Made by a program: the position numbers and the translations under genes | In this document: one piece after another, positions 9,969 through 18,257 of the stretch | Layout: every line of letters starts with the position of its first letter | Numbering within the stretch: the first letter of the stretch is position 1 | The notes under the pieces: generated by a model | Database searches by the model: none | What the model saw: the letters and a program-made list of their open reading frames with translations, nothing else | Told to the model about the DNA's origin: nothing | Origin: Vibrio sp. AND4 | GTDB taxonomy: Bacteria; Pseudomonadota; Gammaproteobacteria; Enterobacterales; Vibrionaceae | Reading direction: 5' to 3' | Length of the DNA stretch: 64,000 nt | NCBI RefSeq assembly: GCF_000171815.1 | Contig: NZ_ABGR01000011.1 | Location: forward strand, 1-64,000

Positions 9969-11693
9969 ATGTGGGAACAAGGGTTTGTATTAGCGATTTT
10001 GCTTGGCATTATCACTTGTTTACTCGTGACCAAACTTAAACCAAGTTACGTATTTGCCAGTGCGGCTTTCATCGCGTTTATGGCGGGTATGATTGAGCTC
10101 AATACTATCGCGGCAAACTTTACCAACACTTCACTCCTGACTTTAGTGCTATTGATTCTCGCATCGAGCGCATTAGAAAAAACCTTATTGATCAGCTGGG
10201 TCAGCCGCAGTATTTCTAAAGGTCACCTTGGCAGTGTGATTGCTAAATTGGGTTTCTCTACCGCTCTGCTTTCGTCTTTCACAAATAATACCGCAGTCGT
10301 GGTGTCATTAATTGGTGCGATAAAACGTAACCAACAGCACGCGCCTTCTAAGCTTTTGATCCCGCTCTCTTATACGGCGATTTTTGGTGGAACGCTGACG
10401 CTGATTGGCACCTCGACCAATTTAATCATCAACAGCTTTGTTGAGGATGCGGGCTTACCAAGTTTGAACTTTTTCACGCCGACCATGATTGGTTTGGCGG
10501 TGCTGGTGGGCGGTGTGCTTATTCTGATCCCGCTGAGCTACCTATTGCCCAATTACGATGACCAAAATCAAGAAGATTTGCCTTACTTCTTAGAATCTCG
10601 CGTTGAACCCGGCTCGCCACTGGTTGGGCGCACCATCACTGAAAACAATCTGCGTGCATTAAGAAAGCTGTTTTTGGCTGAAGTGATTCGTGACGGTGGC
10701 AGCGTACCGTCTGTTGGTCCAGATTTTGTTCTCGAAGCGAAAGATAGGTTGCTATTTTGTGGTGATGTAGAGAGCGTTGCCACGCTACAGGAAATTCCAG
10801 GTTTGACCTTGTTTGGTCATCAGCACCTCAATGGGCAAAATTTTATGGAAGTGGTGGTGAGTTCATCGGCCACCTTCTGTAATAAAACGCTTAAACAAAG
10901 CCGCTTTCGTGATCGATTTGACGCAGTGGTTGTGGCGATACGCCGCGGCCATGAGCGGCTTGAAGGAGGCTTAGGCAACATCACTTTGGCTGCGGGAGAC
11001 ACGTTAGTTTTGGTTCCTGGCAAACGTTTTGAAACCGAGCGCCGCGCACATCGTAAAGAGTTTGTTTTGGTGAATGATTTGGATTCCAGTGCGCGCTTGG
11101 ACGGCAACAAATCGGCCTTGGTGTTACTTGGTTTTACTGCCGTGATAGGCTGTGCGTTGTTGGAGTTCGTGCCGCTTATTAAAGGGTTAGCGGCGTATTT
11201 GATTGCTTTACTTGCCTTTGGTGTGATTCAACTGCCTGAACTTCGTCGCCGTTTCCCAATTGATATTGTGGTGATTGTTGGTTCCGCGCTCTCTATCGCT
11301 CAGTTAATGATGACATCTGGTTTGTCGGTGCGTATGGGTAATATGTTTATCGAAGCCTTTAATGGTTGGGGGGTGTTTGGCGCGCTCGTCGCGACTTACA
11401 TCATGACTTTGGTGTTAACTGAGTTAGTGACCAACAATGCGGCGGCGGCGTTGTCTTTCCCTATTAGTTATAGCATGGCGTTAGGCTATGGCGTTGATCC
11501 TATGCCTTTTATTATGGCGGTATTGTTTGGTGCCAGCGCCAGTTTTATCTCTCCTTATGGATACCAAACTAATCTGTTGGTGTACAGCGTGGGGAATTAC
11601 AAATTGACCGATTATGTGCGAATTGGCGTGCCGACTTCCATTGTCTATTCAGTGCTGGTACTGACGCTGATTCCGGTCTTCTTTCCGTTTTAA
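9969..11693 (+). CDS. SLC13-family permease with RCK_C (TrkA-C) domains, probable sulfate transporter
   Basis: A 574-residue inner-membrane protein. Two blocks of membrane helices flank a soluble middle (about residues 195-380) holding two TrkA-C-like domains, beginning near GSPLVGRTI and near CNKTLKQSR. The transport signatures TNNTAVVV and IGTSTNLIINS, and the C-terminal TNNAAAALSFPI, fit the SLC13/DASS fold. Its place between cysN and cysC makes sulfate the likely substrate; this is inference from context. The longest frame starts at a TTG two codons upstream, but AAGGA at 9958-9962 is correctly spaced only for the ATG at 9969. Confidence 0.87.
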   Translation: MWEQGFVLAILLGIITCLLVTKLKPSYVFASAAFIAFMAGMIELNTIAANFTNTSLLTLVLLILASSALEKTLLISWVSRSISKGHLGSVIAKLGFSTALLSSFTNNTAVVVSLIGAIKRNQQHAPSKLLIPLSYTAIFGGTLTLIGTSTNLIINSFVEDAGLPSLNFFTPTMIGLAVLVGGVLILIPLSYLLPNYDDQNQEDLPYFLESRVEPGSPLVGRTITENNLRALRKLFLAEVIRDGGSVPSVGPDFVLEAKDRLLFCGDVESVATLQEIPGLTLFGHQHLNGQNFMEVVVSSSATFCNKTLKQSRFRDRFDAVVVAIRRGHERLEGGLGNITLAAGDTLVLVPGKRFETERRAHRKEFVLVNDLDSSARLDGNKSALVLLGFTAVIGCALLEFVPLIKGLAAYLIALLAFGVIQLPELRRRFPIDIVVIVGSALSIAQLMMTSGLSVRMGNMFIEAFNGWGVFGALVATYIMTLVLTELVTNNAAAALSFPISYSMALGYGVDPMPFIMAVLFGASASFISPYGYQTNLLVYSVGNYKLTDYVRIGVPTSIVYSVLVLTLIPVFFPF

Positions 11694-11718
11694 TCTGTAA
11701 ATTTTACAAGGATACGTT

Positions 11719-12336
11719 ATGACTGCCGACACTCAGATAAAAGATGAAAATATCGTTTGGCATCAGCACTCGGTTGATAAACAGTTTCGTGCTGGATTAA
11801 AAAAGCAAAAGCCTGCGGTACTTTGGTTTACCGGGTTATCTGGTGCGGGTAAATCCACAGTAGCAGGTGCATTGGAAAACAGCCTAGCTCAGCTGGGTTA
11901 TCACACTTATTTACTCGATGGTGATAATGTTCGCCATGGTTTGTGTAGCGATTTGGGCTTTTCAGAGCAAGACCGCCGTGAGAATATTCGTCGTATTGGT
12001 GAATTAGCAAAGTTGATGGCAGACGCTGGCTTGATTGTTCTGTCGGCGTTTATTTCACCTCATCGTGCAGAGCGTCAATTGGTGCGTGATTTGCTGCCAG
12101 AGGGCGAGTTTATTGAAGTGTTCGTCAACGCGCCTTTAGCAGTGTGTGAAGGGCGCGATCCGAAAGGTTTGTACAAAAAAGCACGCGCGGGTGAAATCTC
12201 GAATTTCACTGGTATTGATTCAGAATATCAAGCGCCAGTAAATCCAGACATTGATTTGCCAGCAGGCGAAAAGAGCGTCGAAGAGTTGGTGGCCTTGTGT
12301 TTAGTCGATCTAAAACGACGTGGAGTGATCCGATAA
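11719..12336 (+). CDS. cysC: Adenylylsulfate kinase
   Basis: A 205-residue kinase that phosphorylates APS to PAPS, the donor reduced by CysH. Walker [10 protein letters not shown] is at residues 39-47, and [17 protein letters not shown] and the lid region [15 protein letters not shown] are conserved. Length is normal (E. coli 201). It starts 25 bases after the permease gene with an AGGA site, so they are probably cotranscribed. It ends the cluster. Confidence 0.97.
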   Translation: MTADTQIKDENIVWHQHSVDKQFRAGLKKQKPAVLWFTGLSGAGKSTVAGALENSLAQLGYHTYLLDGDNVRHGLCSDLGFSEQDRRENIRRIGELAKLMADAGLIVLSAFISPHRAERQLVRDLLPEGEFIEVFVNAPLAVCEGRDPKGLYKKARAGEISNFTGIDSEYQAPVNPDIDLPAGEKSVEELVALCLVDLKRRGVIR

Positions 12337-12385
12337 AAAAGCAATCGGATCATGGGTGGTCAACAAGTCACTGAGTACTTTCAAA

Positions 12386-12414
12386 CGCTTTTGGAACATT
12401 GGTGGCCAAAAGCG
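12386..12414 (+). terminator. Inverted repeat between cysC and the TIGR03899-type gene
   Basis: CGCTTTTGG (12386-12394) and CCAAAAGCG (12406-12414) form a perfect 9-bp stem with an 11-base loop. It lies between two convergent genes. No clear T-run follows on either strand, so termination is only likely, not certain. Confidence 0.5.
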
Positions 12415-12427
12415 ATTGTTGGTTGTC

Positions 12428-13333
12428 CTATACAGTGTGATGCACTGTGGTTTTTGCTTCGCTGTGAACAGTAAACTTATGATTTAAAAGTGCTAACATC
12501 TGATCGTAGTATTGGCTATGTGATTTGTTCCCAAGCAGTTTGCACAACTCATTGCCTGTCGGAGTAAAGCGGTAGTACAGCAGGCGTACACCTTTTGTGT
12601 TCACTTGCAATGACAAGTCCTTGCCTTGATAGGTGAGCATCAACGGCGTCTCAATGCCAATCTCTCCTGATTCTAATTCGGTGCTGTGCATTAGCCCTAA
12701 TTCAATCAACACCAATAAGCTTGAATAAGGCAGTTGGAAGTTGCCCATATTCAGGTTATTAATGGTGTCGCGTTTACCAAAACTGAGCATTCCACTATGT
12801 GCTTTGTAGCCAATCAAGAGCTTTCGACTTGTATCGCCACCGAAGCTGCACGCCAACATTGCTGCTCGTTGTAGGGTTTGCGCTTCTTTTGGTGACATGT
12901 CTTTGAGCACTTTAAGCGCTTTCATTGATGTTGACCCCGGATTGGTCACTTCACGCTTTATGACTTGCGCCCATAACTTTTGCATTGATCTGTTGTGGAT
13001 GTCTTGCGCCATATCGAAAAAGCGGTACAACCAATCTTGGTCTGGTTCACCTGCGGTTTCGTCTCGACATGAACTGTGTGCCAGTTTTAAGATCTGCTCT
13101 AAGTTCTTTTGTCTTTGTTCTTGGTGGCGCTGTTCGCGTAACTGGGCTCGCTCAAGTGCTGTTTTAGTGGGAGGATCGCTGTGCAGTAAAGCGTCTAACC
13201 CGTAGCTTTGAGCAATACTTTGGACACGGCTAGCACTGTCTTTGATGTAGCCAGACTTTTTTTCATGGTGCGTGTGTCTTTGTTGGGTGGATTCGTCTTC
13301 GATAACAACAGGTTGCTTTGTTGGTTCTGTCAT
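12428..13333 (-). CDS. TIGR03899-type conserved protein of unknown function
   Basis: A 301-residue soluble protein that I recognise as the TIGR03899/DUF2806-like family found in Vibrio and relatives; no function is established. The N-terminal 100 residues are charged and rich in Gln, Arg and Glu (ERAQLREQRHQEQRQKNLEQ), probably helical. The middle carries DWLYRFFDMAQDIHNRSMQKLWAQVIKREV, which is typical of this family, and the C-terminal half looks globular. No membrane segment or signal peptide is seen. The longest frame begins at a TTG; TAGGA just ahead of the ATG at 13333 supports the shorter start. Confidence 0.72.
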   Translation of the reverse strand: MTEPTKQPVVIEDESTQQRHTHHEKKSGYIKDSASRVQSIAQSYGLDALLHSDPPTKTALERAQLREQRHQEQRQKNLEQILKLAHSSCRDETAGEPDQDWLYRFFDMAQDIHNRSMQKLWAQVIKREVTNPGSTSMKALKVLKDMSPKEAQTLQRAAMLACSFGGDTSRKLLIGYKAHSGMLSFGKRDTINNLNMGNFQLPYSSLLVLIELGLMHSTELESGEIGIETPLMLTYQGKDLSLQVNTKGVRLLYYRFTPTGNELCKLLGNKSHSQYYDQMLALLNHKFTVHSEAKTTVHHTV

Positions 13334-13487
13334 TTTATTTCCTACCAAGGCTTGCGATTAGCGCTTGCTTAAATTTACACGTTTCTTGTTTTCTCGACCA
13401 GAGTCGTATGTCTGGATTTTGACAGAATAAAGACTATCTTAAATGATAATAAATTGTTAAAGTTGTTATTGTGCTTTTGGAGGAACA

Positions 13488-13592
13488 ATGACATATACAG
13501 ACGCAAGCAAACTGAGAAAACTCCTGCCGATAACGCTACTTTTGGTTTTGTATGTCGGCGTACTTGTGTATTTGTCTCGCTATATCGTTTAG
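13488..13592 (+). CDS. Putative 34-residue single-pass membrane protein
   Basis: A short frame with a strong ribosome site (GGAGG, five bases before the ATG). The product has a short charged start (about 13 residues with Lys-8, Arg-10 and Lys-11), then a continuous hydrophobic stretch LPITLLLVLYVGVLVYLSRYIV to the end. This is the layout of a small inner-membrane protein with its N terminus in the cytoplasm. It stands alone between the divergent TIGR03899-type gene and the end of the zinc operon. I do not recognise it. The ribosome site and clean hydrophobic profile support a real gene; codon evidence is too short to be decisive. Confidence 0.55.
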   Translation: MTYTDASKLRKLLPITLLLVLYVGVLVYLSRYIV

Positions 13593-13615
13593 CTAAATAT
13601 ACAGCGAAATAGGCA

Positions 13616-13640
13616 TAAAAAAGGCGCCGAATCGACGCCT
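13616..13640 (-). terminator. Terminator of the zinc (zrg) operon
   Basis: On the minus strand AGGCG and CGCCT (13622-13626 with 13636-13640) pair, with an extra inner CG pairing, followed by a U-run from the A tract 13616-13622. It lies 45 bases past the DUF3299 gene. Confidence 0.8.
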
Positions 13641-13684
13641 AGTCAGTATCACCTAGAAGCTCACGAAGGGATTCTTCATACCAC

Positions 13685-14179
13685 CTACATATCATCGTAG
13701 GCTTCGATTGATGAGCCTTCAATTACATAAGCAGTTTCCGCCAATTCATGCTCGATGGTTTCTGTCTTCAGTGTTCCCACCACATAAATGACATCCCATA
13801 GCTCCTGTACGGGGGCGCCTTTCGGGAATTTTACATAAATGATCTGATTTGGTGGGGGGGGCGGAACGTGGATACAGGCGCCAAAGTATGGCACCAATAG
13901 GAATTCCGTCACCGTATTCGCATCACCTTCCAGTGGGATGACAAAACCAGGGATTTTCACCTTGCTGCCGTTAAGCTCTGTGCGAACGTTGCCGATTTTT
14001 GATTGCGGCGCTGCGCCACCATTGTGGTCAGCGGCAGGCATACCAACACTGTCGAACATCTTGCGCTCACTCTCTGGCACCAGATCAATCCAATCAAGTG
14101 TCAGTGGTTCGTCACTGGCCATGACTGGCGCAGTGAAGGAGATCAGTAGCAAACAGCTAGCGAGTATTTTTTTCCACAT
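13685..14179 (-). CDS. DUF3299 periplasmic protein of the zinc operon
   Basis: A 164-residue protein with a signal peptide (about residues 1-21, ending VMA-SDE). The DUF3299 hallmark is PGFVIPLEGDANTVTEFLLVPYFGACIHVPPPPPNQIIYV, centred near residue 100, with one cysteine and one histidine side by side. Its biochemical role is unknown. It begins five bases after the permease stop, so it is translationally coupled to the ABC transporter. In V. cholerae the equivalent gene belongs to the zrg zinc-regulated set; here the upstream Zur box supports the same assignment. Confidence 0.82.
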   Translation of the reverse strand: MWKKILASCLLLISFTAPVMASDEPLTLDWIDLVPESERKMFDSVGMPAADHNGGAAPQSKIGNVRTELNGSKVKIPGFVIPLEGDANTVTEFLLVPYFGACIHVPPPPPNQIIYVKFPKGAPVQELWDVIYVVGTLKTETIEHELAETAYVIEGSSIEAYDDM

Positions 14180-14184
14180 CTTTA

Positions 14185-15444
14185 CTAAATCCTAATTGTC
14201 ATTCCATCGCTGAGCGATTGTCGGTAAGCACGGAATGCTGGGATAAAGCCAATTACAATACCAGCACACTGCACAAAGCCAAGTAACATCCATTCATACG
14301 GCGACAATGCCGTTAAGCTTAGGTGTATACCATAACTTTGTTGGATTATTGGTTGCAAGAGGGCGAGAATGGAATATAGGCCCGCAACTCCAGTAATAAT
14401 ACCGGCGAAGGTGAGCAAACTTGCTTCACTGATCAGCAATGAGAACACGTGTCTTGGTCTTGCTCCCATTGCTCGCAGGATAGCCATTTCACGGCGACGC
14501 TCTTGTAAGCTGGTCAGCAGACTGCTCAACATGCCTAATAAACCTGCAACCACCACAAAACCAGAGACGGCCATCAATGCTTGTTCAGCGACAGACATCA
14601 TGCCCCAAAGTTCGTGCAATGCTACACCCGGCATGATTGCGCTGAGCGGCTCTTTTGGGTAAGTGTTAATTTGTCTTTGAAGGGCAAAAGTTTGAATGCG
14701 TGATTTTAATCCGACCAACATTGCCGTGATCTGCTTTGGTTGAAAGTCTCTAACTTTGAGATCGGCTGCACTTGGCGTTGGCCCTAAGCGGGCGCCACTT
14801 TCCCAGCCGACATGAATGGCTTCAATCGCCTCGAGTGAGACGTGGACAGTTTTGTCTACTGGTGTTCCTGTCGGTTCCAGAATGCCGACCACTTTAAAGG
14901 GCAGGTTATCGTGACGACTAAAGCCAACATCACTGATGCCATGGGCAATGATGATCTCACTGCCTATTTTATAGCCGAGTTGTTTCGCGACATCAGAGCC
15001 GAGGACAGTTTCAAATAAACCATTGAATTCTTTGCCCTTAGACAAGGTTAGTGGTTGCTTACTTCCGTACTTGTAATGCTCGAAATAACTGTGGTTGGTC
15101 CCCATGACTCGAAAGCCTTTGTGCGAGTCACCCAATGAAATTGGAATTGCCCAATCTACGGCACGGTGACTGGCAAACTCTTGGTAGCTTTTCCAGTCAA
15201 TATTATTGGTGGCATTACCGATTCTGAATACTGAGTACAGTAGCAGGTTAACCTGTCCTGATCGCCCTCCGACAATTAAGTCGGTTCCAGAAATCGTGTT
15301 GGCAAAGCTGTCTTTTGCTTGGGTTCGAATACGCTCTACGCCCAATAGAAGGACAACAGAAATGGCGACCGTCATGATGGTAAGAATAGCAGTCGCTTTA
15401 CGGTTCATCAGGCTTTTCCAAGCGAGCTTGACAACGGCACTCAT
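14185..15444 (-). CDS. FtsX/MacB-type ABC transporter permease (zinc operon)
   Basis: A 419-residue permease with one N-terminal membrane segment (about 18-38), a large periplasmic domain (about 40-285), and three C-terminal segments with FtsX signature around SSLLTSLQERRREMAILRAMGARP. This is a type VII (MacB/LolC-like) exporter or mechanotransmission fold, not the usual ZnuB importer fold. The start overlaps the ATP-binding gene by four bases (ATGA), so both are translated together. Its role in zinc handling is inferred from the operon and from the known V. cholerae zrg locus. Confidence 0.85.
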   Translation of the reverse strand: MSAVVKLAWKSLMNRKATAILTIMTVAISVVLLLGVERIRTQAKDSFANTISGTDLIVGGRSGQVNLLLYSVFRIGNATNNIDWKSYQEFASHRAVDWAIPISLGDSHKGFRVMGTNHSYFEHYKYGSKQPLTLSKGKEFNGLFETVLGSDVAKQLGYKIGSEIIIAHGISDVGFSRHDNLPFKVVGILEPTGTPVDKTVHVSLEAIEAIHVGWESGARLGPTPSAADLKVRDFQPKQITAMLVGLKSRIQTFALQRQINTYPKEPLSAIMPGVALHELWGMMSVAEQALMAVSGFVVVAGLLGMLSSLLTSLQERRREMAILRAMGARPRHVFSLLISEASLLTFAGIITGVAGLYSILALLQPIIQQSYGIHLSLTALSPYEWMLLGFVQCAGIVIGFIPAFRAYRQSLSDGMTIRI

Positions 15445-16169
15445 GATGCGGCTCCTAAGGTTTGGGCTTGATTGATTTCAGGCAGATTGAGTGTTCGGTC
15501 GAATAAGGACTCTAGCGTTGGGTCATGGCTGACAAAAACCAATGTTGCGTTGGCAAGGTTGGCTTGTTCCATCAAGAGTTCAATGAATGCTTTGCGGTTG
15601 TCATGATCCAGTGCCGACGTCGGTTCATCGGCAATCACCAGTTCAGGCTGACCAATGAGTGCACGCGCAGCAGCGACACGTTGTTGCTGACCAATACTGA
15701 GCTCCGATACTGGCTTGCTATGCAGTGCTTTTGGTAAACGTAAACGTTCTAGTAGCGTCGTCGCTTGCTCTTCCAGTGATGCGGCTGCAGCATTTGGAGC
15801 GACGCGGTTGCAGCGAATTTTACTGAATTGGCACGGAATGAGGACATTTTCTATCACATTGAGATAAGGCAACAAATTGAATTGCTGGAAGATATAGCCA
15901 ATGTGATCGGCACGAAATTTGTCTCTTTGACTTGCTCTTAAACTCGCGATATCCGTATCTAATACCGACAGTGAACCGGATGTGAGCGTATTGATGCCGG
16001 TTAACAGGGCAAGCAGAGTCGATTTACCGCAGCCGCTCGGACCTTTGATAAAGACATGCTCGCCTTGAGCAATGTGTAGCTGGGGAATGTGAATGGTCGC
16101 GTTTTCTGAGCCGGGCCAGACAAACTGGGCATTAGATAACTCAACAACGTTTGACGTGGTTTCAGTCAT
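15441..16169 (-). CDS. ABC transporter ATP-binding protein (zinc operon)
   Basis: A 242-residue ATPase of the LolD/MacB type. Walker A GPSGCGKS near residue 38, Q-loop FQQFNLLPYLNV, signature LSIGQQQRVAAARAL, Walker B and D-loop VIADEPTSALD and the switch histidine in VFVSHDP are all present. It pairs with the overlapping FtsX-type permease. The frame opens at a TTG two codons earlier; ATG at 16169 is preferred. A stretch of about 50 bases separates it from zrgA. Confidence 0.9.
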   Translation of the reverse strand: MTETTSNVVELSNAQFVWPGSENATIHIPQLHIAQGEHVFIKGPSGCGKSTLLALLTGINTLTSGSLSVLDTDIASLRASQRDKFRADHIGYIFQQFNLLPYLNVIENVLIPCQFSKIRCNRVAPNAAAASLEEQATTLLERLRLPKALHSKPVSELSIGQQQRVAAARALIGQPELVIADEPTSALDHDNRKAFIELLMEQANLANATLVFVSHDPTLESLFDRTLNLPEINQAQTLGAAS

Positions 16170-16221
16170 AATCAATTACCAAAGCGATGGCGTGTAAGCG
16201 GTTACTTACACGCCATGCGAG

Positions 16222-16923
16222 TTATTTAATAGCGATATTAGTATTGTCTTTGTTAAGTTCAATTGCAGACTGAGTGGTATCAGTAAATAGGTTTGCACTG
16301 ATTGATTCTGTTGCAGGGAACTGTTTAAACCAAGTGGTGTTGATGTTGTTTAGGTCAGCAACAGAATCACAGTGGTAGCGGTATTCTGCTGTAAATTCAC
16401 CGTGGCCGCCGTGTTCATGATCGTGGCCTTCATGGTCGTGACCTTCGTGATCGTGGTGCTCATGGCCGTCATGCGCATGCTCTTCATGGTCATGGCCTTT
16501 GTGTTCGTGCTCATGTTTGTCATGATCGTGACCTTCGTGGTCATGCTTATCGTGGTCGTGGCCTTCATGATCATGGTGGTCATGACTTTCGTGAGAATCT
16601 TGGCCTAGGGTGTGAGATACGTGAACATCTTCAATCACACATTTCGCTTGTTTGTTAATAGCAAACAACTGCTCGGTATTTTTTAGAGCGGCAACCGCAT
16701 CCTTAAGTGCCTGCTCTTGTTGTACGTTTTCCGGTGCGTGCTCAAAGCCAACAATGTCTGCGCCAGGGGAAGTGACTTCGATCAGTAGGTCCTTGCCGTC
16801 TTGAGCAATATTGAATTCTACGTGACCGTGCACGTGTGCTTCGTGCTGACGGTATTCTTCTGCGTTTGCAGTTGCCGTAAGTGATAGGCCGATAACAAGA
16901 GCTAGAGCGTGTTTAGAAGGCAT
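16222..16923 (-). CDS. zrgA: Zinc-binding periplasmic protein ZrgA (DUF2796)
   Basis: A 233-residue protein with a signal peptide (about 1-21, ANA-EEY). The N-terminal part begins HEAHVHGHVEFNIAQDGKDL, the DUF2796 hallmark. The middle (about 110-180) is an extreme His/Asp/Glu-rich stretch built of GHDHD/EGHDHE units, suited to binding many zinc ions. The C-terminal part is ordinary. In V. cholerae ZrgA is part of a second zinc-uptake system, ZrgABCDE, beside ZnuABC. It has a good AGGA site. It probably shares the Zur-controlled promoter of the gene upstream. Confidence 0.88.
   Translation of the reverse strand: MPSKHALALVIGLSLTATANAEEYRQHEAHVHGHVEFNIAQDGKDLLIEVTSPGADIVGFEHAPENVQQEQALKDAVAALKNTEQLFAINKQAKCVIEDVHVSHTLGQDSHESHDHHDHEGHDHDKHDHEGHDHDKHEHEHKGHDHEEHAHDGHEHHDHEGHDHEGHDHEHGGHGEFTAEYRYHCDSVADLNNINTTWFKQFPATESISANLFTDTTQSAIELNKDNTNIAIK
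16395..16590 (-). repeat. Degenerate tandem repeat encoding the His-rich zinc-binding region
   Basis: Short units of 9-15 bases built from variants of CATGATCGTGACCTT on the plus strand repeat through this stretch and encode HDHEGHDHD-type units of ZrgA. Copy number is likely to vary between strains. Confidence 0.75.
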
Positions 16924-17021
16924 TTTCTTTTCCTAATTTGCTTAAATTTTTTGCTGAAATTGCTAAATGAGATCATCTGGTTAGCAACTCGTTTAGTTTC
17001 TAGTATGGAGGCTGGTTAAGT

Positions 17022-17321
17022 TTAAGCAAATACAGGGGGGGCTCGCGCTGTGTAACGCACATCACTGACATTTACATGTTTTTTGATAACGTCTGAGTAT
17101 GTCGAGCGTTGATAAGTTGGTGCGAGAAATTCTAGTGGGGCTTTGATCAAGCCATGATGTGCGCCAGAAAACATTTGGCAATGATGGTGGTCATGGTGTT
17201 CAGGGACTAGGTCAAGCTGGTGCGCGATGGCGGCAAAGTTCCAGACGAGCAGTAGTGTGACACTGAGTAAGACCACAGTGCGACACCCATGATGTGAGAT
17301 TGCTTGCCAGCGATAGTGCAT
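17022..17321 (-). CDS. Small His-rich membrane-anchored protein, first gene of the zinc operon (DUF2607-like)
   Basis: A 99-residue protein with one hydrophobic segment (about residues 14-32) and a metal-ligand cluster EHHDHHHCQMF near 40-50, followed by GAHHG. I believe it belongs to the Vibrio DUF2607 family, but from memory only. Its ATG lies 24 bases from a near-perfect Zur box, and zrgA follows 98 bases downstream, so it is probably the promoter-proximal member of the zinc operon. A role as a periplasmic zinc-binding or transport accessory protein is inferred. Confidence 0.7.
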   Translation of the reverse strand: MHYRWQAISHHGCRTVVLLSVTLLLVWNFAAIAHQLDLVPEHHDHHHCQMFSGAHHGLIKAPLEFLAPTYQRSTYSDVIKKHVNVSDVRYTARAPPVFA

Positions 17322-17344
17322 CTTAAAGCCCGAAACGATACCTA

Positions 17345-17362
17345 GTGTTATAATATAACATC
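17345..17362 (-). promoter_or_regulatory. Zur box (zinc repressor operator) upstream of the zinc operon
   Basis: TGTTATAATATAACA at 17346-17360 is a near-perfect palindrome that matches the gamma-proteobacterial Zur consensus (TGTTATANTATAACA). It lies 24 bases before the first gene of the zrg cluster, where it would block transcription when zinc is plentiful. Confidence 0.88.
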
Positions 17363-17452
17363 TATTTAGACGAAAAGTTCATTCTTTTATGCAATGGAGA
17401 GAGATTATTTTTGATGAAAGAAGAGCTTACGTTCTAATATTTTGGCTGGAGT

Positions 17453-17483
17453 TTGCTCCTCACTCAAAAGGAGTAAGGAGCAA
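17453..17483 (-). terminator. Hairpin after ytfJ
   Basis: An 8-bp stem (17453-17460 with 17476-17483), one mismatch, then ACTC/GAGT and a 5-base loop. It starts seven bases past the ytfJ stop. No U-run follows, so termination is probable only from position. Confidence 0.55.
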
Positions 17484-17490
17484 GTTAGGA

Positions 17491-18042
17491 TTAGATGTTT
17501 TGCTCGATCAGGCCAAGCACTTGCTGGATTTCATCTGTGTTGAGAGCTCCTTCTTTAATGAAAAGGATTTTACCTTGTTTGTCTTGCACTATGATGGCCG
17601 AGCTTTCTTCTTTTAGCGCCCAGCTATTTGCCACGACACCATTTTCATCTAGAACCATTGATGACCAAGGAAATTCTTGTTTGCTGTCTTGTGCCGATGA
17701 TTTTACAAATGACCCCGTACCCCAAACGGCATCGTCTTGGTTGATGATGGTTGTGGTTTGATAAGCATCTTCGGGGAATTTTGCCTGTGTGATTGCTGTC
17801 ATTAGTGGTGCATTCATCGCTTTTGAACCACTGCGCCCAGCGATGGCATGAATGACACGGACTTTACCTAGCATTTGTTGTGTCGCCCAAGGTTGATAAG
17901 CCACGCCTTCACCTTGTAATACGATTTCACCATAAGCATCAACTTTCGCCGCTGGCACGCTTTCACCAACTGATAAATTGTGAGCCAGTGCTAGACCCGG
18001 AGCAAGCGCAAGGAAAAAAGGGAGGAGAATCTTAGTTTTCAT
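17491..18042 (-). CDS. ytfJ: YtfJ-family periplasmic protein
   Basis: A 183-residue protein with a signal peptide (about 1-20, ending ALA-HNL). The mature part resembles a thioredoxin-like fold (LLGKVRVIHAIAGRSGSKAMNAPL) but without a CXXC active site, as in other YtfJ proteins. Its function is unknown. The longest frame begins five codons upstream with no ribosome site; the ATG at 18042, preceded by GGAA, gives a proper signal peptide. It is divergent from ytfK, the same pairing as in E. coli. Confidence 0.87.
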   Translation of the reverse strand: MKTKILLPFFLALAPGLALAHNLSVGESVPAAKVDAYGEIVLQGEGVAYQPWATQQMLGKVRVIHAIAGRSGSKAMNAPLMTAITQAKFPEDAYQTTTIINQDDAVWGTGSFVKSSAQDSKQEFPWSSMVLDENGVVANSWALKEESSAIIVQDKQGKILFIKEGALNTDEIQQVLGLIEQNI

Positions 18043-18257
18043 ATTGTTATATTCCATAATGAGGTGTGAGACTTTCCAAGTATATACTTACCATGAACAA
18101 AAACGTAGAGCATACAATAACAACAATTTAACGTATGATGTTTTAATTTTGTTGCGTTAAGAGCGAGATTTGATAAAATGAAGTGTGTCGCAAATTGCGC
18201 ACAAAGATTGCCATGGAAAGAGCAATCGGTGTTTCTCAAAAGGATATTGAGGTGTTT

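Noticed and set aside
9782..10039. 85-residue hydrophobic plus-strand frame in the cysN-permease gap
   Set aside because: It overlaps the hairpins and the start of the permease gene, lacks a ribosome site, and its second half is only the permease gene read in another frame.
16372..16608. 78-residue Val/Met-rich plus-strand frame
   Set aside because: It is the reverse-strand reading of the His-rich repeat of zrgA; the hydrophobic look follows directly from the CAT/GTG repeat.
17389..17616. 75-residue plus-strand frame near ytfJ
   Set aside because: It covers the ytfJ hairpin and then runs antisense into ytfJ; no ribosome site and no recognisable protein.
18183..18257. 25-residue N-terminal extension of YtfK
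   Set aside because: The E. coli protein aligns from the ATG at 18258, which has its own ribosome site; the extension overlaps the promoter region.
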